Shown: piece after piece, positions 27,740 to 35,576 of the stretch
Layout of the letters: every line of letters starts with the position of its first letter
How positions within the stretch are numbered: position 1 is the stretch's first letter
NCBI RefSeq assembly: GCF_947624825.1
Contig: NZ_CANQLZ010000028.1
Location: forward strand, 1-36,658
From: an uncultured Acinetobacter sp.
GTDB lineage: Bacteria; Pseudomonadota; Gammaproteobacteria; Pseudomonadales; Moraxellaceae
Reading direction: 5' to 3'
DNA length: 36,658 bases
The notes under the pieces: model-generated
Seen by the model: the letters and a program-made list of their open reading frames with translations, nothing else
What the model was told of the DNA's origin: nothing
The model's database searches: none
Position numbers and translations under genes: made by a program

Positions 27740-28790
27740 AGCCCAATTCCTCTATTGCTGCAATATGCTGTAAAAGTGTTGATTTTAAAGTGCTTAAATC
27801 AAGTTGGGTATGTTGTACCCCAATCACTAATGCGCCCACCAAATGACCTTGAATATAATCAACATGGCTTTGTAGTAATTGCACTGGATGATTAAAACTA
27901 GCAAAAATTTGGCTTAAATCATGTGGCTGATTTAAGCGGGCTTCATAGCGCAATTTGAGCACAGTATGGGTGTCGGTTGGATGCAACTCTGAGTGCACAT
28001 CAAAAGGTAAATCCAGTTGTTCTAAATTAAGCAGTTCTTGTGTAATGGCCTGTTGTGGACGTGAAAACACCCTCCAAACAGCACCTGATTCAACAATCTC
28101 GCCTGCATCAATCACCACCACTTCATCGCAAATTTCTCGAATGACTTGCATTTCGTGTGTAATTAATACAATAGTAAGATTTAATTTTTGATTAATTTGT
28201 TTGAGTAAATCTAAGACAGTGGCAGTGCTTTCAGGGTCAAGTGCTGAGGTGGCTTCATCGCACAGTAAAATCTCAGGTTGATGAACCAAGGCACGGGCAA
28301 TACCAACGCGTTGTTTTTGTCCACCGGAGAGTTGTGAGGGATAATGTGCAGCTTTGTCTGTTAAACCCACTAAGCTTAAGGCATCATCAACACGGCTTTG
28401 GATTTCGTTGGCATTTACGCCTGCAATTTTGAGCGGTAGCGCCACATTTTGCCAAACATTTTTAGCTGACATTAAATTAAAATGCTGAAAAATCATGCCA
28501 ATTCTTTGGCGTAATTGAATGAGTTGTTGATGATTGAGTTCAGCTAAATTATGTTCGTCAATATGAATGCTGCCTGATGTAATGTGCTCTAAGCCGTTAA
28601 GCGTACGAATGAGCGATGATTTACCTGCACCACTTTTGCCAATAATGCCAAAGATTTTACCTTGAGGAATATCAAGATGAATGTCTTTTAGAGCATGGAC
28701 TTGACGGCCTTGTACTTGATAGTACTTGTTTAAATTGCGAATTTTAATGTGGGGTGGGGCAAAATCCACCTGTGCGCCAAAACTGACCAT
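27720..28790 (-). CDS. metN: Methionine-type ABC transporter ATPase MetN
   Basis: A 356-residue ATPase. Motifs in order: Walker A 'GKSGAGKSS', Q-loop 'IFQHFNLM', signature 'LSGGQKQRVGIARAL', Walker B 'ILLCDEATSALD', and the switch His in 'LITHEM'. The last ~85 residues form the NIL domain, which in E. coli MetN binds methionine and shuts the transporter (trans-inhibition). Its presence supports methionine-family ligands or methionine feedback. ATG 28790 is chosen because AAGGA lies a few bases upstream and it avoids overlap with metQ; an ATG at 28823 would add 11 residues. The gene sits between metQ and metI. Confidence 0.93.
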   Translation of the reverse strand: MVSFGAQVDFAPPHIKIRNLNKYYQVQGRQVHALKDIHLDIPQGKIFGIIGKSGAGKSSLIRTLNGLEHITSGSIHIDEHNLAELNHQQLIQLRQRIGMIFQHFNLMSAKNVWQNVALPLKIAGVNANEIQSRVDDALSLVGLTDKAAHYPSQLSGGQKQRVGIARALVHQPEILLCDEATSALDPESTATVLDLLKQINQKLNLTIVLITHEMQVIREICDEVVVIDAGEIVESGAVWRVFSRPQQAITQELLNLEQLDLPFDVHSELHPTDTHTVLKLRYEARLNQPHDLSQIFASFNHPVQLLQSHVDYIQGHLVGALVIGVQHTQLDLSTLKSTLLQHIAAIEELGYARPTY

Positions 28791-28801
28791 AATATTTTTC
28801 C

Positions 28802-29635
28802 TTATTCCCAACCTGCAAACCACATGCCTTGACCAAAGTCACGGTCTAAAATTGCACGAACTTCAACTGAATTTTGAAAAGTTTTGACAAAGGTCGCGAG
28901 TTTTTGTTGTTTATCTTCATAATCAACGCGTGTCACAAACAAGATGGCATATTTCTTGTCGATTGGATCTAAAAACAAGGCATCTTGAGGATCTGCCGCT
29001 TTGGCAAGCTTTAAATAGTGCGGGTAGCCAAAAGCCAAATCAGCATCATGTAAGGCATGCGCTGTTTGCGGACCTTCAACTTCAATAAATTGTAATTGCT
29101 TTGGATTTTCACCAATATCGTTTACGGTATACAGCTGATTTTTTATAGGTTTTAAAGTAATGAGTTGTGCGCGTTGTAACAAAATTAAAGCCCGTGCCAA
29201 ATTCACAGGATCATTTGGAATCACCACGCGCGCGCCTTGGGGCAAGCTATCAAGACTTTGATATTTTTTAGAATACAGTCCCACATGGCTACCACTACCC
29301 GGGGCAAAAGCTGCTAAGTTATAACCACTTTGCTGTATAGCATTGGCTAAAAATACACTTTGCTGAAAGAAATTGGCATCGATATCACCATTTTGCACCG
29401 CGACATTTGGAGCATGCCAATCAGAGAATTCTACCAATTTGACCTCAATGCCTTTGGATTTAACTTCATTGGCTACGCTTTGTAATAACTCGGCATAAGG
29501 CGGACTAATTCCAATGGTCAATACTTGATTTTGTGCTGTAGAGTGGCTAAAACGATAACCACTTAAGGCTGCAATCACCACAACTAGTCCCAATCCGTAT
29601 AGCCATATTTTATTATTTTTAATCTTTGACACCAT
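28802..29635 (-). CDS. metQ: MetQ/NlpA-family substrate-binding protein, copy 2 (no lipobox)
   Basis: A 277-residue MetQ-family binding protein. After an N-terminal hydrophobic segment (about 10-25) the mature part opens with 'LTIGISPPYAELLQSV' and includes 'VKLVEFSDWHAPNVA', 'GDIDANFFQ', 'IPNDPVNLARAL' and 'VEGPQTAHAL', all family landmarks. Unlike typical MetQ it has no lipobox Cys, so it is either cleaved by signal peptidase I or stays anchored by an uncleaved helix. It is a close paralogue of the protein encoded just upstream, with the same domain order and the same C-terminal 'MWFAGWE' / 'LWFAGWK' ending. Two binding proteins feeding one MetNI suggests two ligands or different affinities. 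Confidence 0.9.
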   Translation of the reverse strand: MVSKIKNNKIWLYGLGLVVVIAALSGYRFSHSTAQNQVLTIGISPPYAELLQSVANEVKSKGIEVKLVEFSDWHAPNVAVQNGDIDANFFQQSVFLANAIQQSGYNLAAFAPGSGSHVGLYSKKYQSLDSLPQGARVVIPNDPVNLARALILLQRAQLITLKPIKNQLYTVNDIGENPKQLQFIEVEGPQTAHALHDADLAFGYPHYLKLAKAADPQDALFLDPIDKKYAILFVTRVDYEDKQQKLATFVKTFQNSVEVRAILDRDFGQGMWFAGWE

Positions 29636-29641
29636 GTTCTC

Positions 29642-30472
29642 CTATTTCCAACCCGCAAACCAAAGTTTGCTGCCAAATTCAGCATCAAGTGCAGCTTTTA
29701 CCTTCGGTGAGTTTTGATAGACGTGTACAAACTTGGCTAAGGTATCATCGTGGTCTTGGTAGTCTTCACGTACTGCAAATAAAATGGCATAACGGTCACT
29801 GCTATGGTCATCAAATAATAAAGCTTGTTCAGGGTCGGCGGTTTTTGCCATACGTAAATAATGTGGATAGCCAAAGGCTAAATCGACATCATCAATAGCA
29901 CGGGCGGTTTGTGGGCCTTCAACTTCAATAAATTTCAGATTTTTGGGATTGGTAATAATGTCATTTAAATTAGACAAATAGTGATCTACTTGTTTAAGTT
30001 GAATTAAACCGGCTTGTTGTAAAAGCAGTAAGGCACGACCTTGATTGACTGGGTCATTAGGAATTGCCACACTCGCACCTTGCGGTAGATCATCAAAACG
30101 TTGATATTTTTTAGAATATAGACCCACATGCGTGGCTGCTCCTTTAGCAAACGCTTTAATTTTAAAGTCTGTTTGTTGTTTAGCATGATCTAAAAAAGGT
30201 TGATGCTGAAAAAAGTTTGCGTCGATATCGCCATGATTCAAGGTAATATTGGGAGTATTCCAATCTGAAAATTCAACCAATTTGACTTGAATACCTTGTG
30301 CTTTGATCTCATCAGCTGCCACTTGTAGCGGCTTGGCAAAAGATGGACTAATTCCAATCGTGAGTTGTTGTTGGGGTTTTTGATTGATATTCCAAAAACT
30401 TAAACCTAAGATCACAGCAGTGACAATAACGCCAATACCAATCAAGGTGTTTTTATTGCTTTTTTGCGTCAT
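29642..30472 (-). CDS. metQ: MetQ/NlpA-family substrate-binding protein, copy 1 (no lipobox)
   Basis: A 276-residue paralogue of the next gene, separated from it by only 6 bases. It has a short Lys-rich start, one hydrophobic helix (about 10-26), then the MetQ core ('LTIGISPSFAKPLQVA', 'VKLVEFSDWNTPNI', 'GDIDANFFQHQPFL', 'IPNDPVNQGRALLLL', 'VEGPQTARAI'). No lipobox Cys. ATG 30472, with GGAAAA just upstream, is preferred over a TTG four codons earlier. Its placement right after the FMN monooxygenase gene points to an organosulfur ligand rather than, or as well as, methionine (inference). The tandem arrangement indicates duplication and divergence. Confidence 0.9.
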   Translation of the reverse strand: MTQKSNKNTLIGIGVIVTAVILGLSFWNINQKPQQQLTIGISPSFAKPLQVAADEIKAQGIQVKLVEFSDWNTPNITLNHGDIDANFFQHQPFLDHAKQQTDFKIKAFAKGAATHVGLYSKKYQRFDDLPQGASVAIPNDPVNQGRALLLLQQAGLIQLKQVDHYLSNLNDIITNPKNLKFIEVEGPQTARAIDDVDLAFGYPHYLRMAKTADPEQALLFDDHSSDRYAILFAVREDYQDHDDTLAKFVHVYQNSPKVKAALDAEFGSKLWFAGWK

Positions 30473-30487
30473 GTTATTTTCCAATAT

Positions 30488-31870
30488 TTATGCAGTAAAT
30501 TGTGGTGGTGATACAACATTTTGATCAATACGGTATTGATGCACCGGATGATTTGAAGGCAGTCGATCGCCTTGTCCTAACAATTTATGGCGTAGGCTAC
30601 CGTCTTGATATGCAGTTTTATAACGTCCACGACTTTGTAATTCAGGAATCACATAGCGAATAAAATCTTGGTGTGATTCAGGAGCCACCGTGCGGGTTAA
30701 ATTAAAACCGTCAATACCGGTGTAATCGAGATAAGCGATCAGCTGTTCAGCTACAGTGGCACCACTACCCACAAACAATGGATAACGCCCACCTAATATA
30801 TGCTGCTGCTTTAAATCGTTGATGCTGATGCTTTGCGCTTTAAAGCGTTGGTTGACTGATGCAATACTGTTGGTTTTTTGGTACGGAATCGCCTCATTTT
30901 CGGCATAGCGTGATAAATCAATGCCCACCGAGCTTGAAAAGTGCGCCAATCCTGCTTCGGGGCTGGCATAGGCTTGATATTCGGCTAACTTATCTTGTGC
31001 TTGCTTATCTGTTTTTGCAGTGACGACTGTAATGCCCACCAATAATTTGATTTGTGCAGGATCACGCCCGTGGTTGTGTGCCAATGTACGAATTTGCTCG
31101 ACTTGTTGGCGTACTTTTTCAGGTGTATCTGCACCAATGAACATACTTTCTGCATGTTGGGTGGCAAAATCTAAGCCACGTTTGGAAGCACCTGCTTGAA
31201 AAAGTACCGGAGTACGTTGTTGGGAGGGCGCAACTTGAAATACACCTTGGCTTTGATAGAATTTGCCGTGATGAGAAATTGCATGGACTTTGCTGGGGTC
31301 AGTAAAAACTCGCGCCGTTTTATCTTTTTGCAGGGCATCTTCTTGCCATGAGCCTTCCCAAAATTTATAGCAAAGCGTCAAAAATTCTTCAGCTTGAGCA
31401 TAACGCGTATCATGTTCGGTAAGTGCAGTTTGACCGACTAAACGTGCAGCACTGTCTAAATAACCAGTCACAATATTCCAACCTATACGACCTTGAGTTA
31501 AATGATCAAGGCTGGCAAAACGGCGTGCCAACTGATAAGGCTGCTCATAACTTAAATTAACAGTAATACCAAAACCCAAATGTTGGGTCACTGCTGCCAT
31601 AGCGGACACCAATGTGGTTGGGTCATGGCTAGGCAGTTGAATGGATTCTTTTAAAGTTAAATCTAAGCTATTTTGATATACATCATAGCTGCCGGTAATA
31701 TCGGCAATAAATAAACCATCAAATAAACCCTGTTCTAAAGTTTGGGCTAAATCCGTCCAATAGCTCAACTCGTTAAAACGATGTGATTGATCGCGTGGAT
31801 GGGTCCATAAACCATGGTTAATGTGCCCAACACAATTCATATCAAAGGCATTGAGTAAAATCTTTTTCAT
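30488..31870 (-). CDS. FMN-dependent monooxygenase, NtaA/SnaA/DszA family
   Basis: A 460-residue bacterial-luciferase-fold flavin monooxygenase of the NtaA/SnaA/DszA group, which uses FMNH2 from a separate reductase to oxygenate sulfones, nitrilotriacetate or similar. Recognisable parts are 'GLFDGLFIAD', 'LGFGITVNLSYEQPYQLARRFASLDHLTQGRIGWNIVT' and 'RTPVLFQAGASKRGLDFA'. ATG 31870 is chosen: it gives the family start ('MKKILLNAFDMN'), and its A overlaps the stop codon of the upstream gene (TAATG), so the two are translationally coupled. In the sulfur operon it would carry out the oxygenation that follows or complements the SfnB/DszC-like enzymes, releasing sulfite or a sulfinate. The flavin reductase is not in the window. 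Confidence 0.9.
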   Translation of the reverse strand: MKKILLNAFDMNCVGHINHGLWTHPRDQSHRFNELSYWTDLAQTLEQGLFDGLFIADITGSYDVYQNSLDLTLKESIQLPSHDPTTLVSAMAAVTQHLGFGITVNLSYEQPYQLARRFASLDHLTQGRIGWNIVTGYLDSAARLVGQTALTEHDTRYAQAEEFLTLCYKFWEGSWQEDALQKDKTARVFTDPSKVHAISHHGKFYQSQGVFQVAPSQQRTPVLFQAGASKRGLDFATQHAESMFIGADTPEKVRQQVEQIRTLAHNHGRDPAQIKLLVGITVVTAKTDKQAQDKLAEYQAYASPEAGLAHFSSSVGIDLSRYAENEAIPYQKTNSIASVNQRFKAQSISINDLKQQHILGGRYPLFVGSGATVAEQLIAYLDYTGIDGFNLTRTVAPESHQDFIRYVIPELQSRGRYKTAYQDGSLRHKLLGQGDRLPSNHPVHQYRIDQNVVSPPQFTA

Positions 31871-33081
31871 TACAAAGTGCCTCGACGTGGTGGACGTGTG
31901 CCATTTAAAGCAAATTTCCCAATAAAATAATATTTCCACCGTGCGGCATCATGTAAGGTATGTACGCGTGCATTGCGCCAAAAACGGTCTAAGCCATCTT
32001 GACGCTGACTGCCTCGGCTGCCTGCAAGCTCAATCAATTTTGATGCCGCTTTTAACGCAGTTTCTGAGCTATGTGCACGTACTTTGGCAACTTGTATGGA
32101 GGCTTGAGCGACATTGTCAGCATTTGGGGCAGCATAAGCTGCATCAATCGCATCGCTAGCTTGTTTCAGCAGCAATTCACTGGCACGAACATCAACCGCA
32201 ATACGACCCACCTCATAAATCGTGAGTGGATCTTGTGTCGCAGCATCTACGTTAGCATCTATCCATGGTCGTGCTTGATGTACACGCACCAAAGTTTCTT
32301 CAAAAGCTGCGCGTGCAATGCCAACCTCAATTGCAGCATGCATGATTTGTGCAAATGGCCCAACCAAAGTCGGTTGCGTAAAAGCTTGATCAAAAGCAAT
32401 CACATCGTCTTGATGAACATAGACGTGATCAAATTTTACAGTACCACTGCCTGTGGTACGTTGCCCAAAACCGCTCCAATCATCAATTAACGATAAACCT
32501 TCACTGTTGCTTGGAATAAATGCCAAAAACTCACGCTGCTGTTTATCTTTGACTAAGGTGGGGATGCGATGTGCAAAAAGGCTACCTGTGCAATAAAACT
32601 TCTCGCCATTAATCAAGAAACCTTGATGGTGAGGTTGTAATGTTGTTTGTTTAATGCTTGAGTTTTTAGGTTTAAATTCTGCTAAAGCATTACCAAAACG
32701 CGCGCCGTGTAAGACCTCTTGGTAAAGTCTTTGCTTTTGTGCTTCACTGCCGGTATTACGCAGTACTTCAAGTGCATAAAAATGGTTTTGTGGAATTTGT
32801 CCAATAGAACCATCCACACCACTCATTAAGGCAATTACTTGTGCCACAGTAAAGCTTGAAACTTGGGCACCGCCGTAGGCTTTAGGTACTGTAATCGCCC
32901 ATAAACCTGATTGACTATAAGCTTCTATTTGTTCAAAAGGAAAAATGCGTTTGGCATCACGTTCAATTGCGCCGTGTTTAAATTGCGCTGCCAAAGCTTT
33001 GGCAATATCAAGTGCTTCTTGGTCAGATTGAATCACATGTGCATGCACTTTTTTTGTATCTATAGCTTGATATGAGGTCAT
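31870..33081 (-). CDS. sfnB: SfnB-family sulfur-acquisition oxidoreductase (acyl-CoA dehydrogenase fold), copy 2
   Basis: A 403-residue flavoprotein of the acyl-CoA dehydrogenase superfamily, SfnB/DszC branch. Members use reduced flavin to oxygenate sulfur compounds rather than dehydrogenate CoA esters. Typical segments are 'GLWAITVPKAYGGAQV', 'IGQIPQNHFYALEVL', 'GEKFYCTGSLFAHRI', 'DDWSGFGQRTTGSGTVKFDHV' and the C-terminal 'FWRNARVHTLHDAARWKYYFIG'. ATG 33081 follows a GGAG ribosome site; an upstream ATG at 33126 would overlap the previous gene. It is a paralogue of the first gene of the operon. The two may act on different substrates or form a hetero-oligomer. The next gene overlaps its stop codon by one base. 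Confidence 0.9.
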   Translation of the reverse strand: MTSYQAIDTKKVHAHVIQSDQEALDIAKALAAQFKHGAIERDAKRIFPFEQIEAYSQSGLWAITVPKAYGGAQVSSFTVAQVIALMSGVDGSIGQIPQNHFYALEVLRNTGSEAQKQRLYQEVLHGARFGNALAEFKPKNSSIKQTTLQPHHQGFLINGEKFYCTGSLFAHRIPTLVKDKQQREFLAFIPSNSEGLSLIDDWSGFGQRTTGSGTVKFDHVYVHQDDVIAFDQAFTQPTLVGPFAQIMHAAIEVGIARAAFEETLVRVHQARPWIDANVDAATQDPLTIYEVGRIAVDVRASELLLKQASDAIDAAYAAPNADNVAQASIQVAKVRAHSSETALKAASKLIELAGSRGSQRQDGLDRFWRNARVHTLHDAARWKYYFIGKFALNGTRPPRRGTL

Positions 33082-33091
33082 GCTGTTCTCC

Positions 33092-34291
33092 TTAAATCCA
33101 TGCATGGCGTGCAGGTGCAGACCCATTTAAGTAATAGTTGCCAATCGCATGGATTTTCCAACGTACAGGATCATGTAAGGTATGTACGCGTGCATTACGC
33201 CAATGTTGATCTAAATTATGCTGACTTAAGCTTGAGCGACTGCCACCAAGCTCAATTAATTTTTCAGAAATATGTAAGGCTGCATCATTGGCATAGACTT
33301 TAGCTTCTGCCACTAAAATTGATGCCTGTGCTGCTTGTTCAAAATTTATAGTGGCTAGGCTTTCAAGCTGATCTAAATAATCGGCAGCATGATCAAGCAA
33401 CAATATTGCGCCATCTAACACAATCTGTGCACGTCCAACCTCTTGCAAGATGTAATGTTCAAGACTTGCTTGTTCAACACCGCTATCAACAATCGGGCGG
33501 GCTTTATGTACTGTGCTTAACATATCTGCAAAAGCTGCTTCGGCTATCCCTACATCAATTGCAACTTGTAACAGTTGTGAATAAGCACCACGATAATTGG
33601 GTTGCTCAGTTAAAATACGTTCGTCAAAAATAAGGCTTTCATCTACAGCAACCTGATTGAGTTTGACTGTGCCACTTGCTGTGGTTCTTTGCCCAAAACC
33701 ATCCCAATCATCAACAACTTCTACGCCTTGGGCATAACGATCTACCAAGGTTAAAACCACATGCCCTTGAGGATGCAATGCTTTAATTGCCAGCCAATCG
33801 GCAAATACACTACCAGTTGAATAAAATTTTTCACCTGTTACAAAGTATTGACCCTGTTTGAGGCTTAATGTTGTGGTTAAAGTTTTAGTGTCTTTGGTGT
33901 TTTTTTCAGGTCCACCATTGGCTAAACGTTTGCCTTGTAAGATTTGCTCAAACACAAATTGTTGTTGTGCTTGTGTTCCCATCAGCTCAATGAGATATAA
34001 CAAGCTAATTTGATTTTGTGGAATTTGCCCTAGGCTTGAGTCAGCCTTATTTAAAATACGAAATACCTGTGCCAAAGTTTTGTGAGAAACACGTGCGCCA
34101 CCAAAAGCTTTGGGAATACGCATGCCACCTAAGCCCCTTTGACTAAAGGCATTGATTTCTTCAACGGGCAGTTGGCGATTTTGGTCACGTTGATTACGGC
34201 CGCTTAAAGCCAAATCAGCGACTTGGTAGGCAGCATTCAGGGCATCTTGATTACTGTGGAGGCGTTTCACTGGTGAATATAAACTTGTCAT
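33092..34291 (-). CDS. sfnB: SfnB-family sulfur-acquisition oxidoreductase, copy 1 (first gene of operon)
   Basis: A 399-residue paralogue of the following gene. It has the same segment order: 'GGMRIPKAFGGARVSHK', 'LGQIPQNQISLLYLIEL', 'GEKFYSTGSVFADWLAI', 'DDWDGFGQRTTASGTVKLNQV' and 'HWRNARVHTLHDPVRWKIHAIGNYYLNG'. It begins the seven-gene minus-strand operon. The ribosome site AAAGGAA (34304-34298) has ideal 6-base spacing, but lies within an inverted repeat (34294-34314) that could sequester it. Sulfur-source genes of this type are normally expressed only when sulfate or cysteine is scarce. No regulator is adjacent. Confidence 0.9.
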   Translation of the reverse strand: MTSLYSPVKRLHSNQDALNAAYQVADLALSGRNQRDQNRQLPVEEINAFSQRGLGGMRIPKAFGGARVSHKTLAQVFRILNKADSSLGQIPQNQISLLYLIELMGTQAQQQFVFEQILQGKRLANGGPEKNTKDTKTLTTTLSLKQGQYFVTGEKFYSTGSVFADWLAIKALHPQGHVVLTLVDRYAQGVEVVDDWDGFGQRTTASGTVKLNQVAVDESLIFDERILTEQPNYRGAYSQLLQVAIDVGIAEAAFADMLSTVHKARPIVDSGVEQASLEHYILQEVGRAQIVLDGAILLLDHAADYLDQLESLATINFEQAAQASILVAEAKVYANDAALHISEKLIELGGSRSSLSQHNLDQHWRNARVHTLHDPVRWKIHAIGNYYLNGSAPARHAWI

Positions 34292-34293
34292 AT

Positions 34294-34314
34294 GGCATTC
34301 CTTTATCTAATGCC
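34294..34314 (-). promoter_or_regulatory. Inverted repeat over the ribosome site of the sulfur operon
   Basis: GGCATT (34294-34299), 9 bases, AATGCC (34309-34314). The spacer and one arm hold the AAAGGAA ribosome site of the first sfnB-like gene. It could be a regulator operator near the start, or an RNA hairpin limiting translation. Confidence 0.45.
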
Positions 34315-35576
34315 AACACTGTAACGAGAATACTATGCTGCTAGAAATGCTGATTTATGCACAAAATAGCAAAAAAAATATTTAGAAAAAAAAGCCATAA
34401 CCAAATTCAAAAGACGTCTAAGCGCATGCCTTGATTTATCAGATTACATCTAAACTCCACTTTAGAGCTAAAAAATTAAATTTATTAAATATCAATATCT
34501 TAAATAATTATTTATATGATCTAAACCCCCAATTTAGCTGTATGTATATGTCTAATACAATGACAAACTTATTAAAATGCTTTGACCAAACTAAAGGTTT
34601 TGATTTTAACCAACCGGAAACTGGTTTACATGTATTTGTGGAGGTTGAAGAAATGATAGATTGAGCTGTTAAAACATCATGTAAAGTTTCAAAAGGCCTA
34701 AACACACTCAATAGTATTGCACTGTGAGTTCTAAAAATGGTCCGATCATATGATCTAGCTTTTATATGTCTTGTATTTAAAACACAGCTTTAGTTGACTG
34801 ATCAGCATCCTCAATACTTGAAACCTAATGACTCAAAAGCTTAGAAGGAAAAACTAAGGTGAGCAATTTTGCAACTCACTGTATAGTTTGTAAGCGTAAA
34901 AGAAGTGTCTACTTGGACAATTTGGACAATGATTTGAAAATCTTCTTGATGATCGTATTTTTTTTGCTCAAAAAATCATGGCACAAACCATAAATGATCT
35001 ATGGATTAAAACTTCATAAAGGGACATAAAAAGCCTTTAAAAGCGACCGAGAGAGAGCTTAGCTCATCAACGTGTATTGTAGTTGACTTATTAGATTTTA
35101 TTCTTAGAAGGCTAGTTTAAAAATCAATTATGTTATGTGTTTTAAATACAAAATTCACCCAATTTCCACCAAATTCAATACAAGTTGACTAAAATGGTTG
35201 GTTTTTTATTTATTAGTTTATTTAATAAATAGTAACAATGTAATACATTTATATATGCGTTCTATGTACATGTAATGTTAATACAAGTCGTCTAGACATG
35301 AAAAAGAATTACAATTTTATATATTTTTATATTGTTGAAATATATTAATATTTTTTTAGCATTATCATCTTAATGCAATATGACGAGTCTAAAGTAGTTC
35401 GGTTTGCAAGTGAATTTAGTAGCGCATTTAATAAATTTAATACAAAATGATATTAGAATTATTAAATATTTTTGTAAAATCAAGAAACCAAAAGGATTGC
35501 AATAAATCATCTAGCAAGACTTTTCACTGCTACTTCATAACAAACCAATTTTAAAGCTATAACCAAGGGTGCAACC
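34315..35576. other. Gene-poor AT-rich region
   Basis: About 1.26 kb with no gene I can support. The longest plus-strand frame (34431-34664, 77 codons) has no ribosome site, a low-complexity Asn/Leu-rich start and no recognised family; its last third ('FNQPETGLHVFVEVEEM') could be a decayed gene end. The stretch 35100-35480 is extremely AT-rich. It probably holds the promoters of the sulfur operon (left) and the repeat protein (right), possibly with decayed sequence between. Confidence 0.5.

Noticed and set aside
34294..34420. A sigma-54 promoter for the sulfur operon, as in SfnR-controlled genes
   Set aside because: No GG-N10-GC pair with proper context was found on the minus strand; no convincing -35/-10 pair either, so no promoter is called.
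34431..34664. 77-codon plus-strand frame in the gene-poor region
   Set aside because: No ribosome site, low-complexity start and no recognised family; possibly a decayed fragment, not supportable as a gene.
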